This document shows, piece after piece, positions 7,069-15,506 of a stretch of 61,078 nucleotides of DNA (position 1 is the first letter of the stretch; the number at the start of each line of letters is the position of its first letter). The DNA is from a virus. The notes below the pieces were generated by a model. The model was not told the origin of the DNA. It saw nothing but the letters and a program-made list of their open reading frames with translations, and searched no databases. The position numbers and the translations under genes were made by a program. The DNA lies in the IMG/VR virus record IMGVR_UViG_3300034103_001378, positions 1-61,078 of that record, one strand, 5' to 3'.

Positions 7069-8441
7069 GCCTCGGGGCGCGCAGGGACTACGGACTTTCG
7101 CAGGCGCAGAATCGGCTGCTTGAGCCATCCACGATCTACCCGACGGCCAACGTCCGGGATCTCGTGCTCGTGGAGGACGTGCTGCTCGACGCCGGTTACA
7201 CCCCGGTTCTCATTGGTACGCCACGGAAGGGCGCGAGCAACTACCGCCTCGTCTCGCAGAAAGAGGCGGATGGCGACGGGGACAAGCAATACATGCGGCG
7301 GGTGTGGGCCACGTCGCAGAACGCGCAGGAGGCGCACAATCTTTCCCTGAAGTATCTGGAGGGCGGCCACGCCGCGCCGACCTACATCCGCAAGTACACG
7401 ATCCTCAAGAGCGCCTACGCCGCGCTCACGGCCGGCACGCCGCTCACGGCGGTCATCGGCATCGCGCTCACCGCGGGCGGCAGCGGCTACCTGACAGCCC
7501 CCACGGTGACATTCAGCGGGGGATCAGGCACCGGGGCGGCGGCGATCGCGCAGATTCGCGACGGGGCCGTGGTCGCGCTTTTGCTCACGGCAGAGGGCAC
7601 CGGATACGTCACGACTCCCACGGTCGCATTCAGCGGCGGCGGCGGCACAGGCGCGACGGCAACGGCATCCATCCAAGACCAGACCGCGATCCTGATCGAC
7701 CAGGAGGCAGTGCCCGAGCAGGGCGAGATGGGGAACCTTTTCTACTCAGTCACGCGCGTATGGCAGACGCTACCGGGGCCGGCGACGATCCGCTACGAGA
7801 TCGACGGAGAGACGCAGACCGACGTTTCCGTGACGAAGCAAATGGTGGCGAAGCCGTCTGCGCCCTACACGCAAGTCGCCGGATCGGACATCATCTATCA
7901 GCCGATTTCCTCGGTTCACGGATGGAAAATCACAAGCACGCTGCTGGACTTCGCTGGCATCACCGTCACGAAGACCGACACGATGCAGATCCATTACCCT
8001 TCCGTGGTGACTGGATCGCCGACGCTGGATCACTTTGCCGGCAACGACGGCGCGGTGATCGTGAATCTGAACTGGCCGATTGTCTCCGGAGGTTCACGGC
8101 AGGCGATTGCTACCACCACTTTCACCTACGCGGGATCGCAGACCGCCGCCACGGTCAACGCCTACTTCACCCCGGAGACAAAAGACCTGATTTTCAGCGG
8201 CCTGTTCTACAACGTCTCGCTGCGCGGCGTTGCGGTGAACGGAACCGTGACGGTGCCGAACTTCAACACCGCGAGCAACAATCCGAAGTGGGGATACATC
8301 GGCGTGGTGGGGCCATCTTGGACTGGGACGAGCGGCGCGAGCGCGTTCCTGTCCGCGGTGTCCGGCATCGTGCATAGCTGCGACATCGTGCGCTGGAAGT
8401 ATCACCTTCTCCGCAAGGCCGTAACCACCGTCACCGGATAA
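7065..8441 (+). CDS. Beta-rich tail protein with internal repeat
   Basis: The 458-residue product begins at TTG overlapping the previous stop. Around residues 130-205 there are two copies of a Gly-rich motif, TAGGSGYLTAPTVTFSGGSG and TAEGTGYVTTPTVAFSGGGG. This is the GGSGYtsaPTVtfsGGgg repeat widespread in tail spikes and fibre-like phage proteins. The rest is beta-rich without membrane segments. It is probably a tail or tail-spike component. The stop overlaps the next start (TAATG). Confidence 0.7.
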   Translation: MSLGARRDYGLSQAQNRLLEPSTIYPTANVRDLVLVEDVLLDAGYTPVLIGTPRKGASNYRLVSQKEADGDGDKQYMRRVWATSQNAQEAHNLSLKYLEGGHAAPTYIRKYTILKSAYAALTAGTPLTAVIGIALTAGGSGYLTAPTVTFSGGSGTGAAAIAQIRDGAVVALLLTAEGTGYVTTPTVAFSGGGGTGATATASIQDQTAILIDQEAVPEQGEMGNLFYSVTRVWQTLPGPATIRYEIDGETQTDVSVTKQMVAKPSAPYTQVAGSDIIYQPISSVHGWKITSTLLDFAGITVTKTDTMQIHYPSVVTGSPTLDHFAGNDGAVIVNLNWPIVSGGSRQAIATTTFTYAGSQTAATVNAYFTPETKDLIFSGLFYNVSLRGVAVNGTVTVPNFNTASNNPKWGYIGVVGPSWTGTSGASAFLSAVSGIVHSCDIVRWKYHLLRKAVTTVTG

Positions 8442-9553
8442 TGGACGAACCCGACATCCCTGATGTGATCCTGCAAAGGATTCGCGAAGTCATCCCGCAC
8501 GCGCCGGGCAGGAATCAGCCGGAGACCGACCGGAACGAGTCGATGCCGTATCAGCGCCCCGAGGGGCTGCTGCCTGTGAACGGCGAGCGCGAGTTCGATA
8601 TTTCCGTGCTCGACCATGCCGGCCCGACCGTGAAGGTGATGGCGGGCACATGGATGGGTACCTCGTCTTTTGGCTCAACTAATATCGGCACGCGACGCGC
8701 CTACCACACGCTGACGGTTGCGAACGGCGACATTATTTACGTAAAATTCAACACCAACACTTGGGCCGTCACTGTGCTTGCTGGCGCGACCATGCCTGGC
8801 AATGATGAGCACATCGGATTGTATTATCGGTCCCTTGCCGCTGTGACCATTGCTGCCGGGGTTATTTCAGTTGCGCAATACGTTTGGGGACCATTTGAAT
8901 ACACCATGCGCTTCAACGACCGGCGCGAGTTCGACGTGGAGCCGTTCATCGGCGGCGCATCCGCAGTGTCGGTCAAAGGAGGGACATGGATGGGAGTCAA
9001 GGGGACAGGCACTGATCCGCTCACACGCTCAGAGTATTTCGGGCTGAACGTGGTAGATGGTGACACTATTTATGTCCATTACAACAGTTACTACAATACC
9101 CTGACTTACCACGCCGGAGCAACCATGCCAGCCGACGCGCCGGAAAACGCGCAGTTCTACGCGAGGCTTGCGACCGTGACTGTGACGGCTGGCGTCGTTT
9201 CCGTCAACCAATACCGATGGGGACCGATAGAGCATCTGCCACGGCAGAACGTCACATATCCTCTGGATTATGACGGATTGTCCTCAACCGCACACACGGA
9301 TTCTTGGTATAACTACGCACCGCGCGATTCGAGCGGAAACATCCGCACGGGATACAACGCCGTCACATGGATTGGCGACCGCCCCTATCAGTCAACGGTA
9401 GGAACGATCACGATCAGCGGCACCACGCTTCACATCATCGAAACGAAGCTCTTCAGCCGAACCGTGACCGTGGACAGCAACGGCTGTATCTCCAACATCA
9501 GCGCTGAGTTTCTGAAAGCGACGTGGACGTGGCTTTCCGACACGGCTATCTAA
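8441..9553 (+). CDS. Structural protein with two related beta domains
   Basis: The 370-residue product holds an internal duplication: a block at about residues 45-155 (VKVMAGTWMG...AGATMPGNDE...VISVAQYVWGPFEY) and a second at 160-270 (VSVKGGTWMG...AGATMPADAP...VVSVNQYRWGPIEH). A C-terminal beta-rich piece follows. The base composition of the repeats is visibly more A/T-rich than the flanks, suggesting later acquisition. Its place at the end of the structural block suggests a fibre, receptor-binding or tail-tip role. No family was recognised. Confidence 0.7.
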   Translation: MDEPDIPDVILQRIREVIPHAPGRNQPETDRNESMPYQRPEGLLPVNGEREFDISVLDHAGPTVKVMAGTWMGTSSFGSTNIGTRRAYHTLTVANGDIIYVKFNTNTWAVTVLAGATMPGNDEHIGLYYRSLAAVTIAAGVISVAQYVWGPFEYTMRFNDRREFDVEPFIGGASAVSVKGGTWMGVKGTGTDPLTRSEYFGLNVVDGDTIYVHYNSYYNTLTYHAGATMPADAPENAQFYARLATVTVTAGVVSVNQYRWGPIEHLPRQNVTYPLDYDGLSSTAHTDSWYNYAPRDSSGNIRTGYNAVTWIGDRPYQSTVGTITISGTTLHIIETKLFSRTVTVDSNGCISNISAEFLKATWTWLSDTAI

Positions 9554-9625
9554 GTGATTCCGCCCGCCCCGCGACGAGGCCGAAACGTCTTGCACCGAAC
9601 CGCGCCCGGCCATAAAACGGCAGCA

Positions 9626-10096
9626 ATGTCACCGGACGACCTCAGATCATTGACCGCGAAGGGCTACGTCCGCGGGGAGGGCGGCGTGTGGAGCAGACCG
9701 GATTCCGAGCGGCGGCCGGGCGCGCCGGCAGTGTCCGAAGTGGAAAAGCTCGCGAAGGCGTGCGGCCCGAAGGTGAGCCCGCTCGTGCGGAAGTTCGAGG
9801 AAATCTGGCGGCGGCTGCAAGGCCCGCACCTGACGCCCGAGCACCGATTCATGAAGGAGCGGAAGTTTCGCTTCGACTTCGCGCACCTGGTTACGCAGGT
9901 GGCGGTCGAATTAGAGGGCGGCATCCACTCAGGCGGACGACACACTCGGGCGAGCGGCTTCAAGAAGGACTGCGAGAAGTACAACTTTGCCGCGCGCGAC
10001 GGCTGGATCCTGTTCCGGCTCTGCACCGGCATGGTCACGGACGCGAACGTGATCCCGATCATCGCGGTCATCCGCCGCAAACTTTCCGAATCATGA
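9626..10096 (+). CDS. Phage PD-(D/E)XK-like endonuclease
   Basis: The 156-residue product (from ATG 9626; a GTG at 9554 would add 24 low-quality residues) contains RKFRFDFAHLVTQVAVELEG then GGRHTRASGFKKDCEKYNFA and WILFRLCTGM. That pattern (FDFA, VELEGG, R-H-x-R-A-x-G-F-x-x-D-x-x-K) matches small phage nucleases related to VRR/DUF559-type PD-(D/E)XK enzymes, often acting as resolvases or DNA-processing nucleases. It opens the recombination block and overlaps the SSB-like gene by four bases. Confidence 0.75.
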   Translation: MSPDDLRSLTAKGYVRGEGGVWSRPDSERRPGAPAVSEVEKLAKACGPKVSPLVRKFEEIWRRLQGPHLTPEHRFMKERKFRFDFAHLVTQVAVELEGGIHSGGRHTRASGFKKDCEKYNFAARDGWILFRLCTGMVTDANVIPIIAVIRRKLSES

Positions 10097-10404
10097 ACAA
10101 ACCATCCAAGATCAAGATCAACGTCTCGAAAATCCTAAAGGAGCACCTTTTCAAAGGGCAGAAGGGCACCTACCTCGACTGCGCCATCTGGCCGAACAAG
10201 AACGGCACCGGCGAATACGGCGACACGCACTACATCACGCAGGAGATTTCCAAGGAGGCGCGCGACCGCGGCGAGAGGGGCGCGATCATCGGGAGCCTCA
10301 CATGGATCGAGGAACCGAAAGCCGCGCCCGCCCCGAGGCCGTCGCCGCCGCGTCCGGCGAAGCTCGCCGATCCCGACGCGCTGGGTGATGATGTGCCGTT
10401 CTAA
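10093..10404 (+). CDS. Small SSB-like protein with DDVPF tip
   Basis: The 103-residue product has a short beta-rich N-terminal domain (KGTYLDCAIWPNKNGTGEYG region), a Pro/Ala-rich linker and an acidic C-terminus ending DPDALGDDVPF. Bacterial and phage SSBs typically end in an acidic tip with D-D-x-P-F that recruits partner enzymes. A compact single-stranded-DNA-binding role beside the annealase gene is likely. It starts at an ATG overlapping the nuclease stop, after CTTTCCGAATC, a variant of the recurrent start motif. Confidence 0.65.
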   Translation: MNKPSKIKINVSKILKEHLFKGQKGTYLDCAIWPNKNGTGEYGDTHYITQEISKEARDRGERGAIIGSLTWIEEPKAAPAPRPSPPRPAKLADPDALGDDVPF

Positions 10405-10541
10405 AAAAGCGCCACCAAAAAATAATTTCACCCGCGATTTCCGCGCAGCACGCAGGGAAAACAACCACTTACGAGGTCAAGCAGAATCTCGAAAAAAGAT
10501 TTCTGTTGCCAGATTGGGACATTTGGGGCCAAGTGTGCGGC

Positions 10542-10673
10542 ATGACAAAAGCAGACGATTACAGGGCACGCATTCCGAAAAGGCTGCTCGCCAAGATCAA
10601 AAGAAAGGCACGCGAGGCCCGAAGAACCATCCCGAGCGAAATCATTCTCGCCATCGAGAAGCACGTCGCCTGA
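10542..10673 (+). CDS. Small basic protein; true start unclear
   Basis: From ATG 10542 the product is 43 residues and strongly basic (IPKRLLAKIKRKAREARRTI). The frame stays open upstream to a stop at 10389, and the upstream translation looks coding (KRFLLPDWDIWGQVCG directly before the Met), but it offers no ATG; GTG 10533 and TTG 10506 are alternatives. The protein may therefore be longer than annotated. Function is unknown; a DNA-binding helix would suit the recombination block. Confidence 0.45.
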   Translation: MTKADDYRARIPKRLLAKIKRKAREARRTIPSEIILAIEKHVA

Positions 10674-10686
10674 AAAAATAACCGCC

Positions 10687-11079
10687 ATGTTCATCACCAA
10701 AAAACATCACGACCGCATCGTCGCCGACCTCAAGGCCAGCCTTAAAAATAGCGAGGACTGGGCGGAGGAAATGCGCAAGCAGCGCGACGCCGCGCAGACG
10801 CTCGGCCGCGTCCTCGATAAGCTCGCCGACAAAATAAACCTGATGGCGACCGGCTGCATCGTTTCCGGCCAACTCACATGCGCGACAATCAACGGCGTCA
10901 AGATTGACGACAGCATCGCGCGGTTCGTGCCTGACCACTTCGGCGGGCAGGTGCTCATCCAAGAAGCAACCAAGGTGATCGAGATCGCGCCGAGCGGCGA
11001 CATAAAGACCGGCGTGACGAAGCGAAAGCCGGACGCCGGATGCAGCTACGTGCTCGTTCGCGTGCAAGGAGCCAAATGA
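10687..11079 (+). CDS. Unknown protein of recombination block
   Basis: The 130-residue product begins with a charged amphipathic helix (HHDRIVADLKASLKNSEDW) likely to form a coiled coil, followed by a mixed region and a beta-rich C-terminus. No family is recognised. It overlaps the next gene by four bases and belongs to a run of tightly packed small genes leading to the annealase. Confidence 0.7.
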   Translation: MFITKKHHDRIVADLKASLKNSEDWAEEMRKQRDAAQTLGRVLDKLADKINLMATGCIVSGQLTCATINGVKIDDSIARFVPDHFGGQVLIQEATKVIEIAPSGDIKTGVTKRKPDAGCSYVLVRVQGAK

Positions 11080-11330
11080 CCACCGCGCCCATCTGGAAGC
11101 AGTTCAATGACTGCAAAACAATCGCTGACGCCGTGCGCGTGTCACACGCAATCTTTCAGGCCGTGGCGGACAACGGATTTTTCCGCGGTGAACCGCTCGC
11201 TACTGTGCCGCGCCCGATTCGTCGCCCCGATGATTTGAAGGGGTGGAGGAAGAAAGTGCTGAAATGGACGCGCACGCTGCCCGCCGCCCTCCTGAGTTAT
11301 TTCAAGAAAATCCACACACTCACCAAATGA
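11076..11330 (+). CDS. Unknown 84-residue protein
   Basis: The start ATG overlaps the previous stop (ATGA) and the end overlaps the next start in the same way, which supports translation. The product is basic, with a helical N-terminal half (IADAVRVSHAIFQAVADNGF) and a Lys/Arg-rich C-terminus. No family or catalytic motif is seen. Confidence 0.65.
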   Translation: MTTAPIWKQFNDCKTIADAVRVSHAIFQAVADNGFFRGEPLATVPRPIRRPDDLKGWRKKVLKWTRTLPAALLSYFKKIHTLTK

Positions 11331-11437
11331 AAAACACCCCGCTGTCTCCGCTGTGGAACCGCGCCCGGATCGCCATCGCCCTTGGAGCGGTCCTCGCCAT
11401 CGTCGTCGCCACTCAAATCCTCGCGAACCGCAAATGA
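11327..11437 (+). CDS. 36-residue membrane peptide
   Basis: This short frame is linked to both neighbours by ATGA overlaps. The product has one hydrophobic helix (ARIAIALGAVLAIVVATQIL) with basic residues on both sides, so it should sit in the inner membrane. Its function is unknown; like the 28-residue peptide at 2354 it is too short for standard gene finders but its coupling argues that it is real. Confidence 0.6.
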   Translation: MKNTPLSPLWNRARIAIALGAVLAIVVATQILANRK

Positions 11438-11718
11438 CTCTCGCCGACGCCGAAATCAAAACCGGACTCCAAGGCCGCGAAGTGCCGAGGATCGACCGGG
11501 AGAAGTCCAGCATGGGGCCAGCGCAGGCCGACCGCTTCAACTCCGCCGGCGATCCGCACCGCTGCCAGCTTGGGAAGTGGGTGCTGGAGAAGGGCGTCGT
11601 GACGCTCAAGGATAACGACGGCACCTATTACAAGGCGTGGTGGCAGGATCACATTTTCCACCTTGTCGGCTACGGCCCGACGTTCGCCGACGCCTGCGAA
11701 ATGGCGCTCGGCAAGTAA
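11434..11718 (+). CDS. Unknown 94-residue protein
   Basis: The start overlaps the previous stop (ATGA). The product is mixed alpha/beta with a conserved-looking segment YYKAWWQDHIFHLVGYGPTF and no membrane segment. No family is recognised. It lies just upstream of the annealase gene with a 29-base gap containing an A/C-rich leader (ACAACCAACCAACCACAC). Confidence 0.65.
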   Translation: MTLADAEIKTGLQGREVPRIDREKSSMGPAQADRFNSAGDPHRCQLGKWVLEKGVVTLKDNDGTYYKAWWQDHIFHLVGYGPTFADACEMALGK

Positions 11719-11747
11719 CTCAACAACCAACCAACCACACAACCACA

Positions 11748-12662
11748 ATGTCAGACCAACAACTCGCAGTTACCACCAACAAACCGAGCGCCCTCGCAGT
11801 CATGGCCGCGCGCTTCTCGCTTGAACCGAGCAAGCTCCTCTCCACGCTCAAGGCGACCGTATTCAAGGGCGCGTCGGACGACGAGATGTGCGCGCTCGTC
11901 GTCGTCGCCAATGAATATGGGCTGAACCCGCTCACGAAGGAAATCTACGCCTTCCCTGCCAAGGGCGGCGGCATCGTGCCTGTCGTCTCGATTGACGGCT
12001 GGATCAACCGCATGAACTCGCATCCGCAGTTCGACGGCATCGAGTTCGCCGACAGCTTCGACGCCGCCGGAAAGCCGGTGAGCGTCACAGCGTCCATCTT
12101 CCGAAAGGATCGCACGCGCCCGACCATCGTGACCGAATACTACGGGGAGTGCTACCGCAGCTCCGATCCGTGGAATAAGTGCCCAGCGCGGATGCTCCGG
12201 CATAAGGCGCTCATGCAGTGCGTGCGCGTGGCGTTTGGCTTTGCTGGCGTGCATGACGAGGACGACGCAGCCGCGATCACTTCATCTGTGACGATCTCCG
12301 AAATCCCGCGCGCCCAACTCACCGACACGCGCGCAGTCGAGGCGGAAGTGATCCCGCCGGACAAGAAGACCGAGCCGAAGCCGAAGGCGGAGAAGCCCAA
12401 GGCGAAGCCCGAACCCGCGCCCGAAAAGACGCCGGCATCCGCGAGTGATCCCGCTCCCGCTGACGAGACTCCCCACGGAAAGCTGCGCGCGATGCTCGCG
12501 GAAGGCGGATGGACCGATGACGAATGCGTGAAACTCGCGATCTCGGTGTTCCCGGCTCTCAAGCACATCAAGACCGTGGACGAGATCCCGGCCTCGAGGA
12601 TCGCTGACATCATCGAGGACTGGGCCACCGCCGAGGGCGCGATGAAGACGATCAGGGGGTAG
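11748..12662 (+). CDS. Single-strand annealing recombinase (Bet/RecT type)
   Basis: The 304-residue product carries the Bet/RecT core: ANEYGLNPLTKEIYAFP, GGIVPVVSIDGWINRMN and WNKCPARMLRHKALMQCVR. These proteins anneal complementary strands during phage recombination and replication. The C-terminal third is a charged Lys/Pro/Glu linker (about residues 205-245) followed by a small helical domain, a known feature of longer family members. Neighbouring nuclease, SSB-like and DUF2800 genes complete a lambda-Red-like module. The start follows the leader ACCACA without a Shine-Dalgarno. Confidence 0.92.
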   Translation: MSDQQLAVTTNKPSALAVMAARFSLEPSKLLSTLKATVFKGASDDEMCALVVVANEYGLNPLTKEIYAFPAKGGGIVPVVSIDGWINRMNSHPQFDGIEFADSFDAAGKPVSVTASIFRKDRTRPTIVTEYYGECYRSSDPWNKCPARMLRHKALMQCVRVAFGFAGVHDEDDAAAITSSVTISEIPRAQLTDTRAVEAEVIPPDKKTEPKPKAEKPKAKPEPAPEKTPASASDPAPADETPHGKLRAMLAEGGWTDDECVKLAISVFPALKHIKTVDEIPASRIADIIEDWATAEGAMKTIRG

Positions 12663-12664
12663 CC

Positions 12665-12865
12665 ATGCCCGAAGGCAAAAGGATCACCACGCTGGAGCAA
12701 CTCGCCGCGGCGAGCGCGGCGAAGAAGGCGATTGTCACACGCACTCAGTTCTTCACCAACCGGCACATGCCCGCTGCCTTTATCCTCAATATGTCCGGCA
12801 GCGTGCTCCACTGCATGATGAGGCAAGGAATGTTCATCTACACCCCGAAAAAATCCGAACCATGA
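12665..12865 (+). CDS. Unknown 66-residue protein ending KKSEP
   Basis: The product is compact (TRTQFFTNRHMPAAFILNMS in the middle). It begins two bases after the annealase stop and ends with an ATGA overlap to the nuclease gene. Its last four sense codons (KSEP) are written by the recurrent start motif AAATCCGAACC, so the C-terminus is at least partly shaped by a signal for the next gene. No family is recognised. Confidence 0.65.
   Translation: MPEGKRITTLEQLAAASAAKKAIVTRTQFFTNRHMPAAFILNMSGSVLHCMMRQGMFIYTPKKSEP
12851..12861 (+). promoter_or_regulatory. Start-site motif AAATCCGAACC before ATG
   Basis: Exact copy of the recurrent 11-base motif abutting the DUF2800 start codon. It overlaps the end of the previous gene. 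Confidence 0.6.
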
Positions 12866-13995
12866 TCAGATCATCCACATCCCCATCCAATTTGCACAGG
12901 CGCGTGCGCTGCCCTGGCTCGCACGCGGCTGAATTGGGCCTGCCCGAGCAGAACAGCGAATACGCCGAGGAAGGCACCCGCCTGCACGCCGCGCTGGAAG
13001 ACAGCGCGGGATGCGAAGGACTCGACGAAAAGCAGATCGAACTCGTGCTTTCGACACGGGAAATCTTCGCCGAGGTCATCGAGCGCACGGTCGCTGCGAT
13101 GGCGATTCCGCCGGATGCACCGTTCACAGAGGGCTACGAGCGCGAGCTTCGCGTGCGGAGCAAGCTGCGCACGGTGATGATCGGCCATTGCGACCATTGG
13201 CGCTACTACCCCGATCAGAAGGTGCTGGTGATCACGGACGCCAAGTTCGGATTCATCGAAGTCACGCCGGCCCCGCTTAACCTTCAACTGCGCGCATACG
13301 CGGTGATGGGCTCACAGGAGTGGGATGTTGAACATGCCGTCGTCGCCATCGCGCAGCCTCGCGCCGGCATGATCGACGACGCCGAGAAACTGACGATCGC
13401 GCAGTATGACCGCGCCGACCTCGCCCTAGCTCACGCGCAGATTCTTGAATGGGAGTGCGAATGGTTGAAGCCGTTCGCGCCGCGCGTGCCTTCCGAGGAT
13501 GCGTGCAGGTATTGCAAGGCCAAGCTGCTTTGCAATCAGTACGCCGAGCGGATGGGATCGCTGAAGGGTGATGTCGTCGCCGGGATTGCTGATCTGCCGG
13601 AGGATCGGTTTGCCCTGCTTTTCGAGGCGCTGAAAATCGCGGCGAAAGCCGACACGCAAAAAGCAATCTTGGCCGAGGCCCGCGTGCGCGTCGCCGAGGG
13701 GCGGCTACCCGGCTACCGACTCAAGCCGAACGCAGCGCGACGGTCGATCACCGACAACGCGAAGGCGTCGGCGATCCTTCGGGACGGGCTTGCGTTCACG
13801 CAGGATGAGATCGCGGAAGCGAGTTCGCTTTCACTCGGCGAGGCCGTGACCGTGCTTCGCCGCAAAGTGAAGTTCAAAAACGAGGCCGAGGCGACCAAGT
13901 GCCTGCGCGACACGCTGGCGTCGGTGATCGAACTCAAAACGCCGGAACCGAGCGTGGTTCCGGTTTCATCGCATGATGCTGCGAGGACTGTGTAG
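12862..13995 (+). CDS. DUF2800 Cas4/RecB-like exonuclease
   Basis: The 377-residue product matches the DUF2800 phage nuclease pattern. It has an N-terminal Cys/His segment (RVRCPGSHAAE), an acidic EGTRLHAALE, IGHCDHWRYYP and ITDAKFGFIEV (the D-x-K active-site signature of the PD-(D/E)XK fold), LQLRAYAV, and a Cys pair (CRYCKAKLLCNQY) that may bind an iron-sulphur cluster with the N-terminal Cys. Members act with single-strand annealing proteins to resect ends, as Red-alpha does with Bet; the annealase lies one gene upstream. Confidence 0.85.
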   Translation: MIRSSTSPSNLHRRVRCPGSHAAELGLPEQNSEYAEEGTRLHAALEDSAGCEGLDEKQIELVLSTREIFAEVIERTVAAMAIPPDAPFTEGYERELRVRSKLRTVMIGHCDHWRYYPDQKVLVITDAKFGFIEVTPAPLNLQLRAYAVMGSQEWDVEHAVVAIAQPRAGMIDDAEKLTIAQYDRADLALAHAQILEWECEWLKPFAPRVPSEDACRYCKAKLLCNQYAERMGSLKGDVVAGIADLPEDRFALLFEALKIAAKADTQKAILAEARVRVAEGRLPGYRLKPNAARRSITDNAKASAILRDGLAFTQDEIAEASSLSLGEAVTVLRRKVKFKNEAEATKCLRDTLASVIELKTPEPSVVPVSSHDAARTV

Positions 13996-13997
13996 CG

Positions 13998-15065
13998 ATG
14001 AAGCTCAAGGGATGCACCGGGAACGCGCTCCGAAACGGGACTGACTTCATGACTACCAACACGCCTCCTCAACTGAACGCCAGGGTGCCGTCCGTATCAT
14101 CCGCTGGTTCGGAGCCGGATTTAGTCGGCGCGAGCACACGATGCGATGGGAGCCGTGGCGGTGCGCGTGGTGTGCGGTCGGATTCAGATTTGGCACCGGA
14201 CAAGAGGCCCAATGGAGTCAGCGTGGCGCTTGCTTCCGCGCAAGGTAGTCCGGTGCCATTCACTTTGCTGGCTGGCGACTGCCGCGAGACTTTGCGCGGG
14301 CTGCCGGCCGCGTGCGCGCAATGCTGCGTGACCTCGCCGCCATACTGGAATCTCCGCGACTACGGGCACGCCGACCAAATCGGGCAGGAGGCGACGCCAG
14401 AGGAATACGTTGCCAGTCTCGTGAAGGTGTTTCGCGAAGTCCGGCGGGTGCTCGCGCCCGATGGGACACTGTGGCTGAACCTCGGAGATACCTACTGGAA
14501 GAAGCAACTCGTCGGCATCCCGTGGCGCGTGGCGCTTGCTTTGCAGGCGGATTCGTGGTGGCTGCGCTCGGAAATCATCTGGCATAAAGAAAACGCGATG
14601 CCGGAGAGCACGACGGACCGGCCAAGTCGTAGCCACGAAACAATCTTTCTGTTCGGTGCCTCCGAGAGCTACCGTTACGACGCAGAAGCAATCAAAGAGC
14701 CGATCCAGTCAGACCGCGCGCCGAGCCGAAAGGCGAAGGCCACTGGCGCGGGGCACTCCGAACTTCGAGGAGGCACACCCTACGACGGGAGCGGGACGCA
14801 TCGCAACCGCCGCACGGTCTGGACGGTGCCAACGGCACCGTATCCGAATGCTCACTTCGCCGTTTATCCGGCGACTCTCATCGCGCCTTGTATCCTCGCC
14901 GGGAGTCAGCCCGGCGAGGTGGTGCTCGATCCTTTCGGCGGGAGTGGAACGACGGGAGCCACCGCGCTGACTCTCGGGAGAAAAACGATCCTGTGCGAAC
15001 TCAACCCGGAATACGCGAAGCTCATCGAGCAACGCACGACAACCACCTTTGGATTGCCTCTATGA
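13998..15065 (+). CDS. DNA methyltransferase, beta class (N4-cytosine type)
   Basis: The 355-residue product has the beta-class motif order: motif IV TSPPYW (residues 112-117) before motif I DPFGGSGTT (from residue 311). SPPY rather than DPPY favours N4-cytosine methylation. The first 75-85 residues before LLAGDC are low-complexity and look like a repeat-derived extension, related at DNA level to the 5' ends of other genes in this block. A second ATG at 14049 follows GACTGACTTC, similar to leaders at 16320 and 19932, and may be the real start. Confidence 0.88.
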   Translation: MKLKGCTGNALRNGTDFMTTNTPPQLNARVPSVSSAGSEPDLVGASTRCDGSRGGARGVRSDSDLAPDKRPNGVSVALASAQGSPVPFTLLAGDCRETLRGLPAACAQCCVTSPPYWNLRDYGHADQIGQEATPEEYVASLVKVFREVRRVLAPDGTLWLNLGDTYWKKQLVGIPWRVALALQADSWWLRSEIIWHKENAMPESTTDRPSRSHETIFLFGASESYRYDAEAIKEPIQSDRAPSRKAKATGAGHSELRGGTPYDGSGTHRNRRTVWTVPTAPYPNAHFAVYPATLIAPCILAGSQPGEVVLDPFGGSGTTGATALTLGRKTILCELNPEYAKLIEQRTTTTFGLPL

Positions 15066-15283
15066 ACCGTCCAAATTACGACAACGTAGCTGACGCAATA
15101 CGCGGCGCAATGGCTAGGCTGTGCCGGGCTGTATCACGTCGAATGATGCCGGATGAACCAACGCCGGAAGATAGAATCGAGATGCTGGAGGCATACAAGG
15201 CGGCGTGCGCCTTGCTGGAGTCATGCCAGCCGAACGACAAGCTCTGCCGCGAGCAGGGCGGAAAGGACTCCGATGGCAGGTGA
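15062..15283 (+). CDS. Unknown 73-residue protein
   Basis: The start overlaps the methylase stop (ATGA). The product is helical (NVADAIRGAMARLCRAVSRR then EDRIEMLEAYKAACALLESC) with four Cys but no clear zinc pattern. No family is recognised; it belongs to the modification block by position. Confidence 0.6.
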   Translation: MNRPNYDNVADAIRGAMARLCRAVSRRMMPDEPTPEDRIEMLEAYKAACALLESCQPNDKLCREQGGKDSDGR

Positions 15284-15506
15284 ACCGCGGCGACATGGAG
15301 ACGGCGCAGCGCATGGTTCGCTTCCTCGCCTACCCGCAAGACCTTGGGTTGCGAGCCAGCAATACTCCATGCGCTTCATCCTCTCGCAAGACAACGAAAT
15401 TCTCTGGCGGTGTGACTTCGTGCCGATGCCGGTACTCAAGGCAATGGTGGACGCCGCCAATGCAGCAATGGAAGCGAACGCAAAGCTCTGCAACTCGCGC
15501 CCATGA
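15273..15506 (+). CDS. Unknown small protein; convincing only from residue 33
   Basis: From ATG 15273 the frame gives 77 residues, but residues 1-32 are low-quality sequence. A second ATG at 15369 begins the convincing part (MRFILSQDNEILWRCDFVPM then helical PVLKAMVDAANAAMEA). The stop overlaps the MT-A70 start. Which start is used is unclear, and function is unknown. Confidence 0.5.
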   Translation: MAGEPRRHGDGAAHGSLPRLPARPWVASQQYSMRFILSQDNEILWRCDFVPMPVLKAMVDAANAAMEANAKLCNSRP

